Shown piece after piece: positions 6,675 through 11,489 of a stretch of 11,489 bases of DNA. A program made the translations under genes and the position numbers. The stretch is from CAZIUL01 sp964542475. Lineage in GTDB: Bacteria; Planctomycetota; B15-G4; CAYZWU01. How positions within the stretch are numbered: position 1 is the first letter of the stretch; every line of letters starts with the position of its first letter. The DNA lies in NCBI GenBank assembly GCA_964542475.1, contig CAZIUL010000098.1:1-11489 (forward strand). The letters are read 5' to 3'. The notes beneath the pieces were generated by a model. It was not told where the DNA came from and did no database searches. It worked only from the letters and a program-made list of their open reading frames with translations.

Positions 6675-8213
6675 ATGTTATTGCGAAGACTCCTGCCACT
6701 TCTGTTTTGTGTGACCTTTTGTGCGGGCTGCCAGCAGAAGATCTACGAGATTTCAATGGCACCGGAGGGCGAGTCGCTCAGGCGCGAACTGACCTGCTAC
6801 AAGGTTCAGGGGGGCCAGATCACTTTTCATCAGGGCGTCATGTCCGAAGAGGAAAAACAGGCCCGGGAAAAGGAGCCCGTGCTGTACTCGTTTCCGGAAG
6901 ACGAGCTTTCCTCGATCGCCGAGGCATACGGATGCGAACCGCCCGCGGCAGCGCCTGAAAAGTTTTTGTTCGAGGGGGTTTTCACGGGGCGGACGCCCGC
7001 GGATCTGGGCGGCACGGGGTTTTACAGCTATTTCGAATCTCCTTTGGGGAGCCTCGCGGTGTACGGTGAGCGGTTCCGGGGAGACATGGACATTGCGGGC
7101 CGCGTGCAGGCCGCGCTCGAAGCCTCTGACCGGGTGGTTGATCATGGGTCCGGATGGATGGAGATGGAGTTCGGCACCTGCTCCTGGTGGCCCTTGATGC
7201 GCGACTTCATCGATGGCGAGCTGAGAGATGACTTCAAGAACCTGCTGATGCGCGTTTGGATGCTAGGTAGCGCCGGGCTGGAGCTTGGCCCTCCCTCGGA
7301 CAAGGATCACAAGGTGGAGGAGATGATCGCGTGTATCGCATTGTTCCTTGCAGAGCGTGAATACCTGGTCCCTGACGAGGTGCCGTGGATATTCAGGCTG
7401 ATGACCGCCGGCCTGCCGGAAGAGCGCGATGAAGAGCTCCAGAACCGGGAAATCGAGAAACGAGCCGGAAAGGAGATGCTCCGGCGCGTGTTGTCACGCA
7501 AGCTGGATTTTCCGGAGGAAGAAGCCGCCATAGCGGATCTTATGTCGTTCTTTTTTGCAGGAGATAAACAGATCGAGGAGTCGTTCAAGAGGTACATGGC
7601 CGGAACAGACGAATGGAAGGAGATGATGGAGGCTTGGGAAAAAGAGAAGGCGGAGAACCCCCCCTTCCGCGACCACGGAGTCCCAGCTTTAACGGAAACG
7701 AAAGCCAAGGCGCCGGATATCGATGAGATATTGGGGCGGTACTCCGGCGAGATCGTTCCTCTCGTTTTGCCGGTCGTGGCCCGCTCAATGGAATGGTTTT
7801 TTGATGATACGGGGCGGGTTTCCATTAGCTTTGCCTCTCCGGTGGAGCCCCTGAGCTGCAACGGAGAGTGGAACGAAGAGGACAGGCGGATCAGGTGGGC
7901 TGGGGAGATGTACACCCACCAGTGCCCTCCGGGCATTGCTTATACGGTGTTGAGCATCCCCGACGAGAAACACCAGAGGAGCCTGTTCGGGAGGGTTCTG
8001 CTGCAGGATGAAAAGCTGGCGCATTATGTTTTGTGGTACGAGGGTCTCCAGAAAGATGAAGCGGAAGAGTGGGACGGGTTCCTGAACAGCCTGGATCCTG
8101 ATGCGGATATAGCGGAGATGATCCGCTCGAAGGAAACGATCATGGGCTGCGAAAGCATCGCCGCGGAACCGCGCAAGCTTTTGCTCAAGGCCCTTGAAGA
8201 TGAAGACGGATAG
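6675..8213 (+). CDS. Large lipoprotein of unknown function
   Basis: This 512-aa protein begins with a short basic stretch, a hydrophobic core and a lipobox-like CAGC with Cys19 as the lipidation site, followed by Gln-Gln (outer-membrane type if diderm). The -3 position is Cys rather than the usual Leu, so lipidation is likely but not textbook. The remainder reads as three parts. Residues about 25-200 are mixed, with Trp/Met-rich patches such as GSGWMEMEFGTCSWWPLM. Residues about 205-340 are helical and highly charged (KRAGKEMLRRVLSRKLDF, then YMAGTDEWKEMMEAWEKEKA). Residues about 345-500 form a mixed domain containing ARSMEWFFDDTGRVSISF and YVLWYEGLQKDEAEEW. I recognise no family, catalytic motif or repeat. 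Composition matches the neighbouring GC-rich genes. It follows the cyclase-like gene closely, so a shared role in the envelope is plausible but is only inference from position. Confidence 0.85.
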   Translation: MLLRRLLPLLFCVTFCAGCQQKIYEISMAPEGESLRRELTCYKVQGGQITFHQGVMSEEEKQAREKEPVLYSFPEDELSSIAEAYGCEPPAAAPEKFLFEGVFTGRTPADLGGTGFYSYFESPLGSLAVYGERFRGDMDIAGRVQAALEASDRVVDHGSGWMEMEFGTCSWWPLMRDFIDGELRDDFKNLLMRVWMLGSAGLELGPPSDKDHKVEEMIACIALFLAEREYLVPDEVPWIFRLMTAGLPEERDEELQNREIEKRAGKEMLRRVLSRKLDFPEEEAAIADLMSFFFAGDKQIEESFKRYMAGTDEWKEMMEAWEKEKAENPPFRDHGVPALTETKAKAPDIDEILGRYSGEIVPLVLPVVARSMEWFFDDTGRVSISFASPVEPLSCNGEWNEEDRRIRWAGEMYTHQCPPGIAYTVLSIPDEKHQRSLFGRVLLQDEKLAHYVLWYEGLQKDEAEEWDGFLNSLDPDADIAEMIRSKETIMGCESIAAEPRKLLLKALEDEDG

Positions 8214-8216
8214 CGG

Positions 8217-8236
8217 GTGTTCGGTGTTCAGAGTTC
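8217..8236. repeat. Three-copy heptad tandem repeat (G[TA]GTTC plus one base)
   Basis: GTGTTC (8217-8222), GTGTTC (8224-8229) and GAGTTC (8231-8236) recur with a 7-base period. They lie between the stop codon of the lipoprotein gene and the long palindrome, so they may be the edge of one intergenic repetitive element. Confidence 0.5.
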
Positions 8237-8240
8237 GGGC

Positions 8241-8334
8241 AAGAGAAGAGGCGGCAAGAGACTGCCGCCCTCCAGGAATGGGCAGGCGCCGCTTGAACAA
8301 TGGAGGGCGGCAGTCTTTTGCCGCCTCTTCTCTT
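8241..8334. repeat. Long near-perfect palindrome, 34-bp arms
   Basis: The left arm (8241-8274) and right arm (8301-8334) are reverse complements at 33 of 34 positions, with a 26-base loop. The single mismatch would be a G-U pair in the + strand RNA. Each arm also contains its own small hairpin: GCGGCA/TGCCGC at 8251-8256 and 8263-8268, and again at 8307-8312 and 8319-8324. The element can therefore fold as one long stem or as two short ones. The second short hairpin is followed by a T-rich stretch (8326-8336), so it could end transcription of the upstream genes. The arms are far longer than a normal terminator, and the right arm ends only 15 nt before the next ATG. A dispersed palindromic repeat (REP- or MITE-like) is the main alternative; no transposase is nearby. 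Confidence 0.85.
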
Positions 8335-8349
8335 TTGTGAGAAACTGAG

Positions 8350-9675
8350 ATGAAAAAAAGATATGTTCGCACTTTATCAGGTCTTTTGATTTTTTCGGCC
8401 GTACTTGCCGCTTATAGCCGCGGCCAGGAAAAGGACCGTGCGCGGGAGGAGCTCAGCCCGCTTCAAAACGTGAACTGTCCTCTCGATGCGGAGCAGAAGG
8501 ATCTTTCGGTATGGCCGAACCGATTAAGCTCTGCAAACAGCGACCCCTGGATATACAAGAACCACGGCAGCATCCGCGCGATGCGGCCCCGCGTGCTCGT
8601 CTTGAACTTTGCAAACAACGTCGACATGGACGGGGTGGAGGACCGCACGGAGCGCATGATAAAAGCCCTGGCCGAGGCGAGCCGCTATCACGGGTACAAA
8701 AATCCGGACGCTCCCGCCTTCCTGGAGTACCAGGTGCTCGGGTACGTGGACATGCGGGACAGGCCCGTGCCGGGGGCGCGAAAAAACAGGAACAGCGCGT
8801 TCTGCCCCTATTTTACCGCGGGCAAGCCGGGGCCGTGCGACTATTCGGCTTTTTACACAGACGCGTTCGCCCGGTTTTACGGGTTCCAGAACCCGGATGA
8901 CTACCGGCGCTACCTGGACCTGCACGAGCTGATCGGGCAGGGCATCGTGCACGAACTCTGGTTCTACCAGATCCACGACGACCAGGGCGCTCCGCTCGAG
9001 ACGATCGAGCTGAAGCAGTACTACAGCATGGAATGCAGGCCCATCAAGGGGAAACACGGCCCGGCCGGGAACGGGCACTCGAACACAATGCCGTGGAGCG
9101 GCCGCAGCTTCAGGATCACCTTTTTCAACCCTCACCGGGGGATCGGCTGCGGCATGGAGAACTTCAGCCACGCAATGGAGGGGATGGGGCACTACGGGTC
9201 GATCGCCTACTACCGGAAGTACTTTTACGAGTACGCGGAGTTCGATCTGGACGAGCGGTACAGCCTGCCGTTCAACTCGCTTTACAGGGTTTGGGGAAAG
9301 GAAAACAGGGTCGAGTACCCCGCGCGAACAAGCATGAAGGTCATTCTCGGCGAAGAGGAGCACCTGGTGGACCCGTACGTCGCTTTCGCTGGAAACGTTC
9401 ACTTTCCGCCGGGTGCGCGCGGCCATTACGACCTGAAGAGCCCGTACACCGTCAAGAGCACCATGGAGGACTACCGCCTCGGGAACGGGCCGGACGGGAA
9501 CGACCTCGCGATCGATTTCCACAAGGAGAAGTTTTCCAGGTGGCTGAAATTTTGTCCGGACGGCATGGGCCCCTGGCTGATCTTCTGGCGGCAGAACATG
9601 CCCGGGCTTGATAACAAGTGCCTGGACGATGAAGGCAAACGGATGAAGAACTGGTGGGTGTTTCTTTTCTATTGA
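8350..9675 (+). CDS. Secreted protein of an uncharacterised family (FNxxRG / NWW motifs)
   Basis: This 441-aa protein starts with a Sec signal peptide (basic MKKRYVR, then SGLLIFSAVLAA, ending near residue 22-26). Distinct motifs are RPRVLVLNFANNVDMDG (79-95), a central IVHELWFYQIHDD and the cluster FFNPHRGIGCGMENFSHAME (258-277) with H281 soon after. The C-terminus has PWLIFWRQNMPG and ends NWWVFLFY. From memory, this order (a hydrophobic strand, an (I/V)xE(L/V)W strand, FNxxRGxGxxxExxxH, and a final W...nNWW) recurs in uncharacterised exported proteins of several phyla; I could not verify this. The conserved His and Glu residues could bind a metal or a ligand, but no catalytic assignment is justified. 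The only ribosome-binding candidate is a weak GTGAG at 8337-8341, just after the long palindrome. A terminator follows the gene. Confidence 0.85.
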   Translation: MKKRYVRTLSGLLIFSAVLAAYSRGQEKDRAREELSPLQNVNCPLDAEQKDLSVWPNRLSSANSDPWIYKNHGSIRAMRPRVLVLNFANNVDMDGVEDRTERMIKALAEASRYHGYKNPDAPAFLEYQVLGYVDMRDRPVPGARKNRNSAFCPYFTAGKPGPCDYSAFYTDAFARFYGFQNPDDYRRYLDLHELIGQGIVHELWFYQIHDDQGAPLETIELKQYYSMECRPIKGKHGPAGNGHSNTMPWSGRSFRITFFNPHRGIGCGMENFSHAMEGMGHYGSIAYYRKYFYEYAEFDLDERYSLPFNSLYRVWGKENRVEYPARTSMKVILGEEEHLVDPYVAFAGNVHFPPGARGHYDLKSPYTVKSTMEDYRLGNGPDGNDLAIDFHKEKFSRWLKFCPDGMGPWLIFWRQNMPGLDNKCLDDEGKRMKNWWVFLFY

Positions 9676-9681
9676 GCGGTG

Positions 9682-9708
9682 CGCACCAGGCCGCCTGGTC
9701 GCGTTTTT
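9682..9708 (+). terminator. Intrinsic terminator after the 441-aa gene
   Basis: ACCAGG (9685-9690) pairs with CCTGGT (9694-9699) around a CCG loop. The stem extends by three more pairs, 9682-9684 with 9701-9703, past a bulged C at 9700. It is followed by five Ts (9704-9708), starting 6 bases after the stop codon. Confidence 0.7.
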
Positions 9709-9734
9709 CCATATGTTTTTTAAGACCTTTCCGG

Positions 9735-9740
9735 TACAAT
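9735..9740 (+). promoter_or_regulatory. Candidate -10 box TACAAT for the beta-helix gene
   Basis: TACAAT lies after the upstream terminator and about 80 bp before the ATG at 9819, where a new promoter is needed. The -35 is poor (TATGTT at 9712-9717 with 17-bp spacing), so this is a moderate call. Confidence 0.35.
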
Positions 9741-9778
9741 GCGTTTCAATAGGAAAACGATTGAGAGGTAACACCCTC

Positions 9779-9808
9779 ATGTCTCTGCAGAAGAACAGTC
9801 TATTTTAA
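9779..9808 (+). CDS. Possible 9-codon leader ORF ahead of the beta-helix gene
   Basis: An ATG at 9779, preceded 10 nt upstream by GAGG (9765-9768), opens a 9-codon frame (MSLQKNSLF). Its TAA stop (9806-9808) overlaps the AAGGAG Shine-Dalgarno sequence of the main gene. The arrangement would place a terminating ribosome on the downstream binding site. It carries no obvious run of a regulatory amino acid, and an ORF this short can arise by chance. Confidence 0.25.
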   Translation: MSLQKNSLF

Positions 9809-9812
9809 GGAG
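9807..9812 (+). promoter_or_regulatory. Shine-Dalgarno AAGGAG for the beta-helix protein
   Basis: AAGGAG sits 6 nt before the ATG at 9819 and supports that start, which is followed at once by a clear signal peptide. Confidence 0.8.
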
Positions 9813-9818
9813 AGGATC

Positions 9819-11153
9819 ATGCGAACAGTTATCATTCTTGCCGTTCTGCTTGCCATGCCTGCAATGGCTTTTTCAGCCACGTACTACGTTCCTGGAGACT
9901 ATCCAACCATTCAGCTGGCCATCGATTCCGTGGTTAACGGAGACACCGTGATAGTCGAGCGAGGAACCTACTATGAGAACATCGTGTTCATCAGCAAGGA
10001 CATAGATCTTCTCAGCCAGGAAGGACCTGACGTGACAATCATCGATGGAAGTAATGCGGGCACTGTGGTCACGTTCCTTTCCGCTAACTCCAAGCTGGAC
10101 GGATTCACGATCACGCACGGCAACGGGTACGGCGGGGGCATCTGCATCGAAGACGCGAGCCCAAAAATCTTGAACAACCTCATAACGGGGAATATCGGTA
10201 CGGACAGGGGAGGGGGAATCTACATCGGCAAGTACTCCTCGCCGCACATCAGCAGCAACGTTTTTTTGTGGAACAAGGCGGACTACGGCGGAGCGATCTT
10301 CGGCTACTTTTGCACGCCGGTAATCACCAACAACTTCTTCACGCACAACAAGTGCATGTACAACGGCGGCGGACTCAACTTCGAGTACATATGCAAGGTG
10401 ATTCTCACGAACAACACCATCTACCACAACTACACGGGAAGCAGCAGCGCCTGCGGCGGAGGGATCTACTGCCGGGAAGGCTGTTACCTGCAGATCACGA
10501 ACGAGATTCTCTGGGAGAACACCTCGGCCCTGGGACCGGAGATATATGTGGCGAACTCATCGAACCCTTCCACGGTGACCATCGACTACTCCGATGTCAT
10601 GGGGGGAGCCGCATCGGTTGTTGTGGAGCCGGGCTGTACCCTTAACTGGGGGCTCAACATGATCTCGGTTTTCCCTGATTTCGTTGACGCGGGGAACAAT
10701 GACTTCCACATAGTGTACAACTCACCATGCATGGATGCCGGAAGCAACACCGCGCCGGCCCTGCCGTCCGAGGATTTCGAAGGCGATCCCCGGATCGCCT
10801 ACCAGCTCCCGGACATGGGAGCGGACGAGTTCCACCGGCATCTTTACTACACAGGGAATGCCACGCCCGGCGGTACCGTGAGCATGAAGTTCGTCGGACA
10901 CCCCGGCACACTTCAGGTGGGTCTCATCATCGGCGCGAACCTTCTCAACCCGCCACTGTGGAGCGCGTGGGGCTGGCTGTACATCAATCCGTTGTCCTGG
11001 ATCATTATAAGCCCGCTGCCCGCGATTCCGGCAAACGGTGTACTGACTCTCTCTGCACCGCTGCCGATGGCGCCACCGGCACCGTACACGATTCATTTCC
11101 AGGCCTTGATCGGATGGCAGTTCACGAACCTCTGCACCATGCACGTTCAGTAG
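9819..11153 (+). CDS. Secreted right-handed beta-helix protein with MGADEF signature
   Basis: This 444-aa protein has a Sec signal peptide (residues 1-20, cleavage likely after AFSA). It opens with TYYVPGDYPTIQLAIDSVVN and GDTVIVERGTYYENI, the usual N-terminal cap of pectate-lyase-like or NosD-like parallel beta-helices. Residues about 60-250 are coil repeats with recurring Gly-rich GGGI/GGAI/GGGL turns and Asn ladders (ILNNLITGN, ITNNFFTHN, LTNNTIYHN). Then come a PDFVDAGNNDFHI-type segment, SPCMDAGSN and PDMGADEF (MGADEF at 333-338), a closing signature common in such proteins from planctomycetes and other environmental bacteria. A separate C-terminal beta domain of about 100 residues (341-444) ends LIGWQFTNLCTMHV and may be a sorting or adhesion module. 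No pectate lyase catalytic residues were identified, so polysaccharide binding or a surface structural role is as likely as enzyme activity. It is a single-gene unit bounded by terminators on both sides. Confidence 0.9.
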   Translation: MRTVIILAVLLAMPAMAFSATYYVPGDYPTIQLAIDSVVNGDTVIVERGTYYENIVFISKDIDLLSQEGPDVTIIDGSNAGTVVTFLSANSKLDGFTITHGNGYGGGICIEDASPKILNNLITGNIGTDRGGGIYIGKYSSPHISSNVFLWNKADYGGAIFGYFCTPVITNNFFTHNKCMYNGGGLNFEYICKVILTNNTIYHNYTGSSSACGGGIYCREGCYLQITNEILWENTSALGPEIYVANSSNPSTVTIDYSDVMGGAASVVVEPGCTLNWGLNMISVFPDFVDAGNNDFHIVYNSPCMDAGSNTAPALPSEDFEGDPRIAYQLPDMGADEFHRHLYYTGNATPGGTVSMKFVGHPGTLQVGLIIGANLLNPPLWSAWGWLYINPLSWIIISPLPAIPANGVLTLSAPLPMAPPAPYTIHFQALIGWQFTNLCTMHVQ

Positions 11154-11204
11154 CGCAGCCCGGGAGAACCCGCGGCCCCGGATCAGCCCGGTAACGTACA
11201 AAAG

Positions 11205-11235
11205 CCCGCGTCCTCATGAAGGACGCGGGTTTTTT
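11205..11235 (+). terminator. Strong intrinsic terminator after the beta-helix gene
   Basis: A perfect 10-bp GC-rich stem (11205-11214 with 11220-11229) and 5-base loop are followed by six Ts (11230-11235). Four As (11200-11203) lie just upstream, so it may work weakly in the other direction too. Confidence 0.93.
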
Positions 11236-11341
11236 CACGGCCCTTGGAAACAGGGCTTTCCATTCATATCGCGTGCCTGAATGAAATCCGCGGTTGACAG
11301 GATAAAATCCCCGGTGAATGATTACACCCAAGTCAAGGTTT

Positions 11342-11397
11342 CAACCCGCTTATTTCATACTCTTCGTCGCGAGGTGCCGTAAACTGTGATGTGGCAA
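11342..11397. repeat. Direct repeat, copy 1 (53 bp identical, 56 bp with one mismatch)
   Basis: Bases 11345-11397 are identical to 11437-11489. Extending three bases to the left gives 56 bp with one A/G difference (11344 versus 11436). The period is 92 bp. The repeat begins CCCGCTTATTTC and ends GATGTGGCAA, with a weak internal TGCC/GGCA pairing. No coding function is visible in either strand. Confidence 0.95.
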
Positions 11398-11433
11398 GGC
11401 GCATGTCAGGAGGCGACCGCAGGCCTGTTCCTA

Positions 11434-11489
11434 CAGCCCGCTTATTTCATACTCTTCGTCGCGAGGTGCCGTAAACTGTGATGTGGCAA
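11434..11489. repeat. Direct repeat, copy 2, ending exactly at the window end
   Basis: This is the second copy of the repeat at 11342-11397, separated from it by 36 bp of unrelated sequence. The window stops at the last base shared by both copies, as expected when an assembly graph breaks on a repeat. The real locus may therefore contain more copies in tandem, or the repeat may be dispersed in the genome. Confidence 0.95.

Larger units (their letters stand above)
11236..11489. other. Gene-free 3' end region
   Basis: No credible coding frame, tRNA or promoter is seen here. It holds a small hairpin GCCCT/AGGGC (11240-11244 and 11252-11256) just after the terminator and, in its second half, the pair of direct repeats described separately. 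Confidence 0.6.

Noticed and set aside
8524..9780. 418-aa open frame on the - strand
   Set aside because: It is antisense to the 441-aa secreted protein, has Val/Pro/Arg-rich composition without domains, and is explained by GC-rich codons on the + strand.
11294..11308. Promoter TTGACA followed by TAAAAT
   Set aside because: The two boxes are only 3 bp apart, and no well-placed -10 or downstream gene is present.
11342..11489. CRISPR array
   Set aside because: The repeat is 53 bp, longer than usual, only two copies are present, no cas gene is nearby, and the ends look like an assembly break.

Overview
This window looks like a metagenome-type contig from an uncultivated, Gram-negative-like bacterium with a GC-rich genome (one line I counted in the kinase gene is about 68% GC). 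The clues are indirect. There is a VWA-protein / response-regulator / histidine-kinase gene trio of a kind I associate with Planctomycetota and related PVC-like lineages. There is a beta-helix protein with the MGADEF signature, a secreted squalene-cyclase-like protein, and several lipoprotein or Sec signal peptides. I would call it PVC-like or a neighbouring candidate phylum, with low certainty. Codon use is standard (TAA, TAG and TGA all act as stops), and most starts have Shine-Dalgarno sequences.

Layout. Bases 18-3260 hold a compact three-gene signalling unit, all on the + strand: the C-terminal part of a secreted VWA-family protein, an OmpR/PhoB-type response regulator overlapping it by 29 nt, and a membrane histidine kinase overlapping the regulator by 1 nt. 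Bases 3261-3843 form an AT-rich island with a very good sigma70-type promoter and a small coiled-coil lipoprotein gene. Bases 3846-3995 carry what looks like the 3' remnant of a lost gene, and its end overlaps a second good promoter. From 4043 to 8213 there are two closely spaced genes: an 860-aa secreted terpene-cyclase-fold protein fused to beta-sandwich modules, and a 512-aa lipoprotein of unknown function. A 34-bp-arm near-perfect palindrome (8241-8334) separates them from a 441-aa secreted protein of an uncharacterised family, which ends in an intrinsic terminator. A right-handed beta-helix protein follows, with its own promoter, a possible 9-codon leader ORF and a strong terminator. The last 250 bases have no gene but contain two 53-bp identical direct repeats 92 bp apart, the second ending exactly at the window end.

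How the genes fit together. The regulator and kinase should form a cognate phosphorelay, and the VWA protein, translationally coupled to them, is probably a partner at the cell surface. Every complete gene from 3422 to 11153 encodes an exported product, so this is a stretch devoted to envelope or secreted proteins. No enzyme pathway, mobile element, CRISPR, tRNA or rRNA could be recognised. Both window ends look like contig ends: an inverted fold-back at the start and a repeat at the finish.
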